NCBI RefSeq assembly: GCF_026914185.1
Contig: NC_070562.1
Coordinates: forward strand, 3,472,001 to 3,536,000
Direction: 5' to 3'
From: Puccinia triticina
Lineage: Eukaryota > Basidiomycota > Pucciniomycetes > Pucciniales > Pucciniaceae
Length of the DNA stretch: 64,000 bases
The notes under the pieces are model-generated. The model was not told the DNA's origin. It did no database searches and worked only from the letters and a program-made list of their open reading frames with translations. Positions 11,540 through 22,857 of the stretch are shown one piece after another. Position 1 is the stretch's first letter. Each line of letters begins with the position of its first letter. The position numbers and the translations under genes are program-made.

Positions 11540-14500
11540 CATGAACTGCAGCAAACCTTCTGGCTAATTCTGTGCCATCTAATTCTTCCAAGATGTAAGA
11601 TCCTCCTGGTTTTTGAGCCTTGATTCTGTAAGGGCCATTCCATTTGTTTTCAAAGAGTTTGCCAAACTGAGAGTCCAAAGATTCATTATACACTACTACT
11701 AATTGACCTTTCTTTAGTGGCTGTCTTGATGTTTTCTTCTTGTTCCAATAGTCCACAGAGTTCTTCCTGGAATCCATAAGCTGATGGTGTGCTTGCTGCA
11801 AGATGGTATCCCTGTTTTCAAGCTGCTGAGTCCTAGCCAATAAAAGATCCTGAGTTGATTCTACCTTTGACCAATCCACTCCAAAGAAGGTTTCCAATTC
11901 TAGGTCAATGGGTAAGATGGGAGGCTGTCCAAGAACTAGTTCATAAGGTGAGTAACCAGTTGATCTTTTGGTGGAAATTCTGTCTGCAAATAAAACTAAA
12001 GGTAAATAATTCCTCCACTTCTTGCCTTCTTTTCCACAGAGCTTGACCAAGGTATCCTTAATTGCCTGATGTCCTCTTTCTACCATACCATTTGCTTCAG
12101 GATAATAAGGGGTGGTGACTTTGATTTTGATTCCAGATTCCAGAAGGGATTTTTGAAATTGTTGTCCAAATTCAGAGCCTCCATCCACAGTGACTGACCA
12201 AGGGGCTCCATATCTGTAGATCCAGTTGTCCAAGAACCACTGAGAGATTTTCTTTGCTTGAATCTTTTCTAGTCCAACTGCTTCTACCCATCCAGAAAGG
12301 TCATCTCTTGCAATTACCAGGTATTTCCATTTGCCAGCTTTGATGTGAACTGTATCCAAACTGACTCTTCCAAAGATGGTTGCTGCTCCTGTAGGTTTCT
12401 TGGGTTCCATTGGCAATTTTGAACTCCTCTTCTGGCAAGCTTCACAAGACTGGACCCACTTGGTAACACCTCTCTTGAGACCTGGTCACCAAAATCTGAG
12501 TTTAATTCTTCTGTAGGTTTCAGCAATACCTCTGTGGCCTAAGGATTCATGAAGGGAATTGAGGATGGATTTCTGAGCTGAAGGAGAGATGACTACTATC
12601 TGGGAGAATGGTTTGTTGATCCTGTGCAAGACTCCATTGGAAAGGAAGAAGTTGTCTGATTTATGCAAAATTTGCTTGAATTCCAGGCTGCTGCATCCTG
12701 GAGGTTTGTTCATGGTTGAAAGGTATTCCTGGAGGTGCTTCCAAATTCCTTGCTGCAAGTTACTTACCCCCTCCCCCAACTGAGCTGATGTCCCCAGAAG
12801 CAGGCCAAAAGAAGAATGTTTAGTTCCAAATCCAGGGTGAGGTTTGATCCAGGTTTCATCTTCATCAAAGCTAGGACAATCATCTTCATCAGAATCAGGG
12901 GGTCTTCTTGAAAGTCCATCAGGTAAGGTGAAAGTTTTTCCAGGAGTGTGAACAAGGTCATAGGAGAATAACTGAATAAATCCAATCCATCTGTTCATAG
13001 GGGCATTGGGAAGTGAAGGGTTGTTGATCATTCCAATAAGGCACTGGGCATCCACTCTGAGTTGAAAATGTTGACCCCACAGTTTGGTTTGAAGTTTCTT
13101 GAGGATCTTGGCAACACCACAGAGTTCTAATTTGGATTGTGAGTACTTTGATTCCCTGGGTGAAAAGACTACTGACTCATATAACACAGGCCTATCCAAT
13201 CCATCAGAATCCTGTTGAGTAAGAACAGCACCTGCAGCAATAACACTGGAGTCCACTGAGAGTTTGATTAAGCCAGCATCAGGTCCATAGTCCAATTTCT
13301 TTAGGGTGATATCAGTTCCAACAATCCTTTTAAGGTCCTCAAAGGCATCCTGGCAATCTTCAGTCCAATCCCAAGAGGAGTCCTTCCTGGTGAGTCTTCT
13401 GAGTGGAGCAGTGAGGGTTGAGTAATTTTTAATGAACATTCTAACATATACACAGATACCTAGGAATCCTCTGACATCTGAAGGAGTGGTGGGAGTTGGC
13501 CAAGTTTCAATTTTGTTGAGCTTCTTGATGGATATCCTTCTGCCTTCCTTACAAACCACATGGCCAACCAGATCCAGAGCAGGTACACAGCAAGCAAATT
13601 TCTTCCCAGAGATGGTGAGTCCAGCTTCTTCAATCCTGAAAAGAATCCTTTCCAGAGTAATGGCATATTCATAGATAAATCTTCTAATCTGGGGGTTGTC
13701 CTTTAGAGTTTCTTCATTGTAGTCAGAGGTTGGTCCTTTTATACCTCCATCATCCACAAAGATTCCCATATGTTGAGGTAATTCATCCTGGAGTATCCAC
13801 ATCATTTGGGCCTGGTAAACTGCAACTGAATTGGTGGCTCCTTGGGGTAATCTGGTAAGTTGAAATCTTCCAAGGGGTGTTTCAAAGGTGGTCAAAGGTC
13901 TGGATTCTGGAGCTAATTCTCTTTCATCATATCCTCCCATAATATCACCTAGTCCATATCAAGCCCTTCCAGTGAATGATTCAATGAGTTCCTCTGTCTT
14001 TGGTGGTAGTCCAGCGTCCTTAATGGTGACTTTGTTGAGTTTCTGAAGGTCATGTACAATTCTGAGCTTACCATCCTGCTTCTTTACACAAAATATAGGG
14101 CTGGAATAACTGGAAAAGGATTGTTCATAGAGGCCAGTGCTGAGTCTTTCTCTTACCAATTCTATAACCTGGTCTTTGATGGGTGCAGGGATTGGAATTG
14201 GTTTCTGTTGCCAAGGTTCATGGGGAATGACTGGAATGATATAAGGCTGTCCATAGGTGTGTTTAAGAAGGCCTCTTTCTGTTTCTACAAAAGCCAAAGC
14301 ACCTTGTCTAATCACAATTACCCATACCAGCAGGAGATATTCTTGAGGAGAGAGCCATCCAGGAGGTCCAAAGTTGATGAGGTCCAGCCTTTCTTGAGTA
14401 ATCTTAGAGGTAGGAGTGAATGGTGGAGGAAATGGGTTCAAAGGAGTGAGGTAAGGATCTCTTGAGAGTGGTGGCCTTGATAATGGGGGATTGAGAGATA

Positions 14501-17054
14501 ATGGCATTGGTTGGTTTACTGGTTTTATTTTTTTTAGAGTTGATTTATACTTTGCTGAATGAGTGACTACAGTTTGTTGCTTTTGGTTGTTTTCCAGGGT
14601 TGCAGTTGTAAGGGAAGGGAACTGAAAACCTGGTCTCAATCTAAAAAATTTACCAGTCCAGAATTGGAAGGTATGCTGGTTTCCCACTTCTGATTCCTGG
14701 GGAGTATGATTGGAACCAAAAAAATTCTGACCAGCTGAATCCATGATTGAAAGTGCTTCTCCTCTGGCTCCATTGTAGTTGATGTTAGCTGAGACATCCA
14801 TCAAGAAAGGCTTTCCAATAATCATCTGAACTGGTCCTTTGGCTACCCAGAAATGAACTGTCCTGACTACTTTCCCAATGGTTACCTCCACATCTTCAGC
14901 AATTCCAGGTATATCAGTAAGGTGACCTCCAATTCCTTTGAGCTTCATAGATTTAGCAGTGAGTACTAATCCAAGTTTATGTGCAAGAGTTTCAGGAATA
15001 ATGTTGACCATAGAGCCAGTATCCAAGAGTGCTTGATGTTTCTCTCCTCCAATAGTGATGGTGATGTATCCAAGGGGGCAGGAGTAGTGAGTAGTGGGTT
15101 GCTCTTGTGCTGGTTCTTCTCCATCCTCCATGTCTGTGAAGTTTGCTGATTTGACACCATCCAATGGGACCCTTCTGTTGGTTATCTTCTTCCTGATACA
15201 GTCAGTAACTCCTGGTGATATAGCAAAGATTTCTCCAAAGGCCAACTCCATCTTTCCTGCAGTCAACATCCTACTAGCCACTTCCTCCTCAATTCCTGGG
15301 TACTCCTTGGCCAAAGTCTTTTCCAAATAGGTCTTCTTAACTGGTTTGTCCTTAGGTGCAGTGGTTGAATCCTTGTCCTTATCCTGGAATCTGACTTGAG
15401 GGGAGCCTTTTGAAGTAGGGGATTTGGAAGCACTAGGAGTAGGGGGCTGTGTCATGTGAAGTAATTCCTCTGTATCCATGTCCATTAGGTCCTGTTTCTC
15501 CTCCCTGATCCTTTTGTCTGACTTGGCTGGTTCCTCCTCATCCTGATCCTTAGAGTTGTTTCTGGTCCTCTTTCCAAGGTCTGATTCATAACTGTGGGTT
15601 TGATAATAGGCTGGGTCCTCCTCTAGTTGGCCAAAAGAAGATGTGAGCTTAGTTTTAGAGTACTCTTCCACTGGGGTTCTGATTGGTCTGCTTGGAATCC
15701 AGGGAATAACTGATTTGTCTGGAAGTCTGTAATCTCTGCCATCCTTGATAACAGCACCACTAGACATGTCCTGGGCAAGTTGAGAGCAGCTGTTGGTTCC
15801 ATGGGTTTCCTGATGACAATAATAGCATTTGAATGGCCAGGTCCTAGCAGGTTTGTCCATGTGGGGAGGTAGTCCTTTGCCAGCAGTGAGGGATGCAAGT
15901 TGTTTGGTAAGGAGTTCCACTTGTTTGTCCAGAGAAATAGAAGCAGTAGGAGCAGTTCCCTGAGTAGCAGGTGTGGGTTTGAAGGTCCTAGGTGAGTTGT
16001 CCAAAGTGAATTTCTCTTCTGCCCTCCATTCAGTCCTTCTGTTGACCACTGATCTTGAGTAAACTTCCTGGTGAATGTAGGTAAGAAGAGTTTCAGTGTC
16101 TGGCAAGATATCACCTCCATCCTTTGAGGCTAGCATTTGATTGTCCCTCATCAAGCTCCTAGTAACTCTTTGATCCAGATCCTTGTGAAGAGTTTCCAAA
16201 AGAAGGTGTCTGAATTCCTCCAGGCTGGTACTGTACCCCATTCTTACCAAGTAGTGAGTGATGGTTTCAAACTTGTTTCTGAATGTGTTGAAGGTTTCCA
16301 AGGTGCTGATTCCTCCATCCTGGGCAGATTTGTAGACTAGTTTCCTGAGATCCTCCCTGGTATATCTGACCAATGGCTGAGAAGTTCCAAACCTGGTGAG
16401 TAGCTGTTTCTTCAGGGTTTCCCAATCCAAGTTTTCATGGCCTGACATGTCTTCCACTTCATCCTTAAGGTCCAACCCTTTGATAAAAGCAATGATTTGT
16501 CCAGCCAGTTCCTTAGAGTTAGCACCATCATCTCTTCCAGCACTTTCATACCTTCTAATGAACTTCTCCACAGGCATGTTGGTTCCATCAAAGAAGAGCT
16601 CTTTGTCCATGGGTTTGATTTTTACTCCTCTGCTGACAGGATCCTCATACCTAGGCATAGCTGGTTCCCTATTTAAAAAGTGAGTGTTGGACCTGGTAGA
16701 GTGTGTTGAGTCATCCCTTTGGCGCTGGAACCTGGGAAAGCGGGGTGGTGGTGCATTTAAATCTTCTGAATCTTCTGAAAGCTGATTGGTATCTCTATAT
16801 CCTGTGTATCTAGGGATACTGGAAGTCTGAGGTCCAGGTGGAGGTCTGTAAGAACTGGAGTTGACTTGTGGAGTAGAAGAACCCTGGGGATCTGGAGCAT
16901 TGGAAGAAGGTTGATAACCTGGACCATTGGGAGGAACCTGAGTCTGACCAGTGTTGGAAGTGGTGGAGTCCTGAACTGCAGCATTACTGGATGGATCCAC
17001 TGGAGGGTAAAGACTGGGAGCAACATTGGTGTTGGGAGATCCTTGGGCAGACAT
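11517..17054 (-). CDS. Gag-Pol polyprotein of the gypsy element, one frame with two TGA stops
   Basis: One continuous frame of 1,846 codons from ATG 17054. Order: proline/serine-rich N-terminus; Gag capsid-like region (about residues 140-330); CCHC zinc knuckle CYYCHQETHGTNSC (about 408-421); aspartic protease with LLDTGS (about 675); reverse transcriptase from about 960 with FVDD (about 1098); RNase H (about 1230-1370); integrase zinc finger HESLGH...CEAC (about 1498-1535); catalytic core D (SLDTVH, 1566), D (VDGG, 1620), E (MVERG, 1657); GPY motif near 1805. TGA codons interrupt at 13961-13959 (RT, after SFTGRA) and 12488-12486 (integrase, where a second W is expected after FW). No frameshifts. 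As it stands it cannot make full-length Pol without readthrough, although the element is young. Confidence 0.92.
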
Positions 17055-17258
17055 GATTGAAGCAGATAAGTTAACTCTAAATCTGAAGGGTGTTGAAGGT
17101 TGATAGTGGAGATGCTGATAGTGTTACTGTTGGTTGAAGTTGATTCTAAAAGCAGGGAGTTGATTTGTAAAGAAAGGAGTATGAGGAGTGTAGGTGAAGT
17201 AGTATGTAGCTGATGGTAAGAGTGTTACTAGAGCTGAAGATATCTGAAGTATAGAAAG

Positions 17259-17276
17259 GCCACTGTTGGGACACCA
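17259..17276 (-). other. Primer binding site of the gypsy element
   Basis: Two bases inside the 5' LTR the minus strand reads TGGTGTCCCAACAGTGG, starting with the TGG that pairs with a tRNA CCA end. The same word with one change lies inside the related LTR at 58504 (TGGTGTTCCAACAGTGG), which supports its function. I cannot name the tRNA. Confidence 0.65.
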
Positions 17277-17278
17277 CT

Positions 17279-18239
17279 TGTGGAACTACTCAAAGGGGAG
17301 AATAGAGCTTGGAAGGGAAATGTATAGCAACACTAGTACTAATGTAAGCTATGCAAGGGTGCTGATGAGGCTGCCTTCCTGACTAATGCTGAGGGGATGA
17401 GAGTAACACTAAGAAAAAGAAGAAAAAGGTGTGGCTGATTTCTGCTTGATCTTAGGAGCTAGTACTATGAGCTTTAACTACTGACTACTGAGGGTAAGAG
17501 AGTTGGAGGAGTGATGAGAGTGGGGAATGCAATGGCAAGGTTTAATGGCAAGGGGTTGATGAGAATGGGCACTTATAATTTCTGTATCTAAAATTATCTA
17601 TATATTCTGCATGAGGTACAAGTGAGGGGGGAAAGACAGTTCTTATATGAAGGAAGGATGAGCACAGACAATGAGGAGTTCTGGCTATGAGAATGAAGGT
17701 TGTACAAATGAGGAAGAGTGATGTGAACATAGTAACAGTATGTAATGATGAGCAATGCTGAAAGGGGAATGCTGGTTATGGGAATAAAAGAATGTACTAA
17801 TGGGGAAGAGTGATGAGAACATAGTAACTACTTGTAATGATGAGCACTACTGAAAAAGGTAAGCACAGATCCAATGATGTAATGTGTACAATAGGCATAG
17901 TACATAATGAGAAATGTATGTAAAGGGTTTAGTATGTGAGAATAAATATGTAAAAGGAATTTACTGTAATGATTCAAGTAGGTTACTAATGAAATGAGTA
18001 TTGTAACTAATGAAGAACGTAGGTTTTCTGTAAGTCTTATATCCTTTATAACTACTGAACCATTGAAGATAAGGGGGTACTATGTATGAGTAACTATAGG
18101 TAAAATTTGGCGTAGAATCTGAATATGCAATAATAATGAGGTATTTGTGAAGGGTTATGGGGAAATGGGCAATGTAATGATGAATATATGTAAAGAAAAG
18201 CAATAAAATACTACTTATGGTTTGGAATGGAGCACCACA
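17279..18239 (-). repeat. 5' LTR of the gypsy element
   Basis: 961 bp, TGTGG...CCACA. Compared with the 3' LTR I see one missing A in an A-run (near 17855), G/T near 18028 and G/A near 18095. Confidence 0.93.
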
Positions 18240-18277
18240 CCGCCTCCTTCAAGAATATTGATGTCCGGGCTGTGTGA

Positions 18278-20652
18278 TTGTCGGTAACTCGGCTCCGCAC
18301 TGCTACTTTCCGCTAGCCTTCAGCGCTCCTCTACTGAGCCTGATCTATAGCGTAATAATCCGCAAGTGAATAAAGCTCCGCACGTTGCAAGCACAATAAT
18401 CCGCAAGTAACTCTTGAATAAGGATAAGAACACAGATATTCTCTTAATAACTCTTGTACGTCCGTAGTTGTAAGTACAATGATGATGAGTGTAATCTGTA
18501 ATACAATAGGATAAAGAAAAATCCCCCCCCCTGGATTCTGAAAAAGAGAGCCGAAAAACCCTTCCGTCCTCCCCTCCGCACACATTGCCGTCCCCACCCG
18601 ATCCCGCACTAGTCCGCCTACTCCGCCCGCTATCCCACTCGTCACTTTCCCAGACTCTGCTCCTCTCCGACGCTTGCCCTCCCACCGTCCTCTGTCTAGC
18701 CCCCGTCAGTCGTTCTCTTGCCACCACCTTCACCCTGGTTCCACCCGCTGATGGAACCTGCTTGAGCTGTCATGGCTCACCGGCTGACGCGCCGCTGCTA
18801 CCAGTCCACGTGTGTAGTCCCGCCGCAGTCCAGCCCTGTCTTTTTCCGCTCCAATCCAAATACCCGATCCGAAATCCGCAATCCGTGCATTCCAATCCGC
18901 GCGTGACTTTCCGTAAGCTTTCCTAGCGTGCTTTCCTGACCTCATCCTCAGTGCGCTTGCCTATATAAATCACCACAACGAAATGGGAAAAATCAAAAGT
19001 TTTTCTCTCATTTGCGTAATTAGTCGTAGAATGCCTCACGGTACAACCATATGGATGCCAGAAAAGGAATCTACGGCCAAAGTACCCCCTAGTACCCACT
19101 GGAAGCGTAACCAGAGCCCCACTACACTGGAAGTTAGCCCTTTGGACAACCTGTAGCATCCCATCAAACCCCTGTCACGCATCTCAATTCACCTTTCCCT
19201 CACTACCATATGTTCCCTGCTCCACTCTAGCTCCACTGCATATATTAGTTTGTATTTTTTTGCCATCAGCATTACATCATGTAGCACTGCCCCTGCGGCT
19301 GTGCCCTGCAACCCCATTGTTCCCCACCTCATTTATGCACCTCCTTGCATAAATTAAGCACAGCCTCACTACAGATTCAAGTTATGCCAAGAGCAGCACC
19401 ACCTTTTTACAGTCATGATGTTCAACAGCATATCCTATTTGGATGTTACCAAAGAGCTCAGTCCAGCCTGCCTGGCTTGGGTCAAGCCTCACAAGTCCTT
19501 CTTCTTTGTGCTGTTCCTGCTGATTGGAGCGCGGCGCTCTTGATTATTCCCGGCCCTTGCTTGCTGTCAGTGAGGGCAACAATGATGATGGGTGCTCATG
19601 TAGGTAGGCACCGTACTGGGCGATAAGCTTGAGTGCGGTGATCCAGCAATTGCGGAGGGTTTTGCTTACAACGGAGGACTTATGAAGCTCCTTGATCCTG
19701 AGCAAGAAGGTGAGTCTGAGCTGAGCAACGTGTCTAGACAACTTGGTTCTAGCTTCCCGTCTGACGGCCCTTCACTTCAAACAGCATTCCTGGTGTTCTT
19801 TAGATAAGCACAAGCTGAAAACGTGCATGTGGGATGGGAGGGGCTAGGCAAGGTTAACAAAGCAGGAGGGGATGGCAGTGAGCAGGAAGAAGCCAGTGTG
19901 TCTGACCAAGCGGCTGCTGGGGAATCTTGGGCTCAGCAGGGCATGGATATTTGGCCAGTTGTAGGAGAGCACTTGGCCAGAGGGAGGATCTTGAGGGCGG
20001 GCCGGGCTGGGCTCAGTCAAGCGGGGTGATGGATGAACGGGTTGGTCAGAAGAGTACAACAGATGGCCAAAGCTTTTACCTATACAGGATGACCGGAGGC
20101 TATTACCTTAACTGGAAGCCAAGGTTTTCACCGTTGAGAGGACCAAGCTACTGCTGTTTGGCGCATTAGGCAGGAATGCATTCAAATATTGCTAGACGGA
20201 GTGGACAAGCGCTGTCCGCAGGGTAGAGTAATTTATAAAATGTACACACGAGCAAAAAGGGGCACAGTTTTGGCGCGGAAAAGTAATTGAATGTCTTATA
20301 AGGTGATTGTTCTCAGGAACCAAAAGAGGTGTCAATGGTTCCTGAGAACAAAAGACACAAAGAATATAAAAGGAGGAGCTTTATGAGGCATTGTGTCCTC
20401 ATCCCACGCGGAGAGGTATTGATGGCTTGGCCTAATAATCATCCTCCTTGCGTCGGATTACTTCTTAAAAAATCCACCAGACCTGCACTTGCTGCATTTT
20501 TTGGGCTGTGCCAGTAAACCCGATAAAAGGGGAACTGCTGCCCAAAAATTGCACCACTGGTTTATTTAAGGAGTTTAATGCATGCGGCAGTTGATCCTCA
20601 ATTTCAGCAATTTCTTTTATCCTTTGGAAATGGTCAAGGTATCAATCAATCA
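18278..20652. other. No gene recognised
   Basis: Mixed GC, with several short frames on both strands but no start-to-stop structure with splice signals and no domain that I recognise. Contains the strong hairpin at 20307-20351. Probably decayed repeat DNA between the gypsy element and the Helitron fragment. Confidence 0.4.
20307..20351. repeat. 15-bp perfect inverted repeat (hairpin)
   Basis: The arms TTGTTCTCAGGAACC (20307-20321) and GGTTCCTGAGAACAA (20337-20351) are exact reverse complements around a 15-nt loop. It lies about 300 bp before the Helitron helicase remnant. No U-run follows, so a terminator role is not supported. Confidence 0.7.
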
Positions 20653-21434
20653 AACAACAAGATCAACCTACCGACTTCTATGGTCATTCATGGGGGTTCT
20701 CAAGAGCAAAATTTGGATTATCTCATAAGATAGATATTTCCAAATATAACCACCTCTTTCTCGGATCCGCAAAATTTTCTGGATTGGGCAATTCTATGCT
20801 GCAAGAATGTTTCTGTGAACCAAATCAACTCTAGAATCTTAGAACCTATTCCATCTCAGGGGAGAATTTACACAAGCTATGATTTTGTAGAGGATGATTC
20901 CCAAAACCTATATTTGAAAGAGTACATCAATGGGTTGAACATCTCAGGTTTCTCACCTCATATTCTGCAATTGAAACATGGAGTGCCAATAATAATGTGA
21001 AGGAACCTTAATTGGACAATGGGACTTTGTAATGGAACCAGGTTGATTGTGGAAAACTTGGGACTAAATGTGATTTATGCAAGAGTCATATCAGGTAACA
21101 GAGTTAATGATTCAGTGGCCATCTAACATTCATTTCATATCTGACCCAGATGATTCAACTCACCAGGGGAGATTTTGACGCACTCTCCAGAGAGTGCCAT
21201 ACTGTACCCTTTTTCTGTAACTGTGCTGGATGGCTTTGATGAAAGTAGTGTAAGAATTAATGAAAAATTCTGGAACTGATCCACAAATGATCTGAAACTG
21301 ATCCTGGATTCACACATAAACCATCCAGAAGTCATGCAGAAGTCAACTGGAAAACAACTGGAATATGGTTGAAACCACTAAGACACAATGGCCACAATCA
21401 AATCATAATTCAATTTGAACTGTTTGTTAATTGT

Positions 21435-22085
21435 GATGGAGCAGTAGGGTGACAAATCATAGTCCATAAGGGAAGTTACAGATAAATCTTCCTTAATTTT
21501 ACCTTCATTTACTCGTCACAAATTCCCCTCTGGGATAAAAAGTGTCTGATTTGTCACCCTATTGTACGCACGTACAATAGGGTGACAAATCACACAGTTT
21601 TCAGAGCAGATGTTAATGTTTCCCAAGTAAAAGAGGGTGTCACAGTTGGGAAATAATTCAGCTGGAAATTACCCTCTGGTCTGTAAAGTTTGTAACTTGT
21701 GTGTGATTTGTCATCTATTGTACCAGGGTGAAAAATCACGCACTTTTCAGATCAGAGGGACATGTCCAGCTTATTTTTTTCCAAAATGTCTCACCTTGAT
21801 TTACTTGGCAGAAATTCCCCTCTAGTCTGAAAAGTGTGTGATTTGTCACCCTATTGTACGCGCGTACAATGGGGTGACAAATCACACACTTTTCATACCA
21901 GAGGAGAATTTCTGCCAAGTAAATGAGGGTAAAATTTAAGAAATATTTAGCTGTAACTGCCCTGAATGGACTATGATTTGTCACCCTATGGTATGCGCGT
22001 ACAATAGGGTGACAAATCAGACACAAATCACACATTCATCAGACCAGAGGAGCATTTGCGTCTGAGTTATTTATGAACTATGTCA
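21435..22085. repeat. Array of long palindromes centred on GTACGCGCGTAC-type cores
   Basis: Units of about 130-155 bp alternate in orientation. Their junctions are palindromes with GATTTGTCACCCTATTG arms meeting at GTACGCrCGTAC without a loop: 21543-21594, 21799-21924 (arms of about 63 bp, nearly perfect) and 21974-22019, plus a degenerate one near 21705-21740 and half sites near 21447 and 22080. Arms also include TTTTCAGAyCAGAGG and TTTCTGCCAAGTAAA. A related core lies in element B at 24342-24353. Confidence 0.8.
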
Positions 22086-22208
22086 CCCTCATGTACCCAG
22101 ACGGCATAAATTTCTCCTGCACTTGTGCAAATACTAAACATTTTTGCACTTCTGATATTTTCTTTATCCTAATCTAGGCAATTGTGTTTCAGGCATGATA
22201 TATATTTA

Positions 22209-22857
22209 GGGTGTTCAAATTTGACTTGCATAAAATCATAACACCATAAAATCATAAAATTCTAAAATGAAAAAAATATGTACCACCCAAACACTCAAAT
22301 TACAGCAACATTTCTAGAATGGTACCAAGGCTGAAACGCTGCGCTGCGCTACAAAAAAGCGGTCTTTTAGCACAGCGCAGCGGGGAACCGCTGCGCGGTC
22401 AGCCCAATAAGCGGTAGTGCAGCGCCAGTCCCGCTGCGCTACCGCTGAAAATAGCGGGGCCCCACTTTTTCCCTGACCCAAAAAGCGCTAGCACAGCGGG
22501 CGGGGCCGCCCCTTTCAGCGCCGCGCAGCGGCCACCAAAATGGCTGCGCTGTGCTTTTTTGGCTGGCAGCGGGGGAGCGCTATGCGGCCAGCTCAAAAAG
22601 CGGTAGCGCAGCAATGGTTCCGCTGCGCTACCGCTGAAAGTAGCGGGTCCCCGCTCCTTGCCAAACCCAAAAAGCGGTAGCGCAGCGGGTGGGGCCGCTA
22701 CTTTCAGTGCAGCGCAGCGGCCACCAAAACCGCTGTGTTGCACTTTTTGAAGCGCAGCGCTTTCACCCTTGATGGTACATATGAAATCATCACTTGAAAT
22801 CTTTATGATTTTGTGATTTTATTTATTGAAAATTTGATGATTTCAACTTTGAACACC
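22209..22857. mobile_element. Tourist-like (PIF/Harbinger-type) MITE with TTA target duplication
   Basis: Ends GGGTGTTCAAATTTGA and (inverted) GGTGTTCAAAGTTGAAA are flanked by TTA on both sides (22206-22208, 22858-22860). The interior is very AT-rich with repeated CATAAAATCATAA words. Related ends occur near 27771 and 51531. It carries a hAT-like insertion at 22326-22771. Classification by 3-bp TWA-type duplication and GGG-start ends is inference. Confidence 0.7.
22326..22771. mobile_element. GC-rich hAT-like MITE nested in the Tourist-like MITE
   Basis: The 446-bp block has ends CAAGGCTGAAA...TTTCACCCTTG (hAT-type CARRG termini) and a 7-bp direct repeat ATGGTAC (22319-22325, 22772-22778). 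It is sharply GC-rich in AT-rich surroundings and is built of two related units of about 220 bp full of self-complementary AGCGGTAGCGCAGCGG words. A related empty site is visible at 51611-51650, where TTTCTAGAATGGTA runs straight into TATGAAATCATCACTTGAAA, confirming the insertion. Confidence 0.78.

Larger units (their letters stand above)
7595..18239 (-). mobile_element. Full-length Ty3/gypsy LTR retrotransposon (10.6 kb)
   Basis: Complete element read on the minus strand: 5' LTR 18239..17279, primer binding site, gag-pol, a 3-kb region after the integrase that carries an antisense gene, polypurine tract, 3' LTR 8556..7595. LTRs are 961/962 bp, begin TGTGG and end CCACA, and differ at only three positions that I could find (one A-run length change and two substitutions). 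The target duplication is CCGC (7591-7594 and 18240-18243). Protease-RT-RNase H-integrase order and a GPY-type integrase tail place it in Ty3/gypsy; I see no chromodomain. Near-identical LTRs mean a recent insertion. Confidence 0.95.

Noticed and set aside
18585..18926. Plus-strand proline/serine-rich frame
   Set aside because: C-rich composition alone explains it; overlapping frames on the other strand are equally long.
21990..22005. GTACGCGCGTAC-centred palindromes considered as a CRISPR-like array
   Set aside because: Units alternate in orientation, spacers are homologous to each other, and the setting is eukaryotic; they are transposon palindromes.
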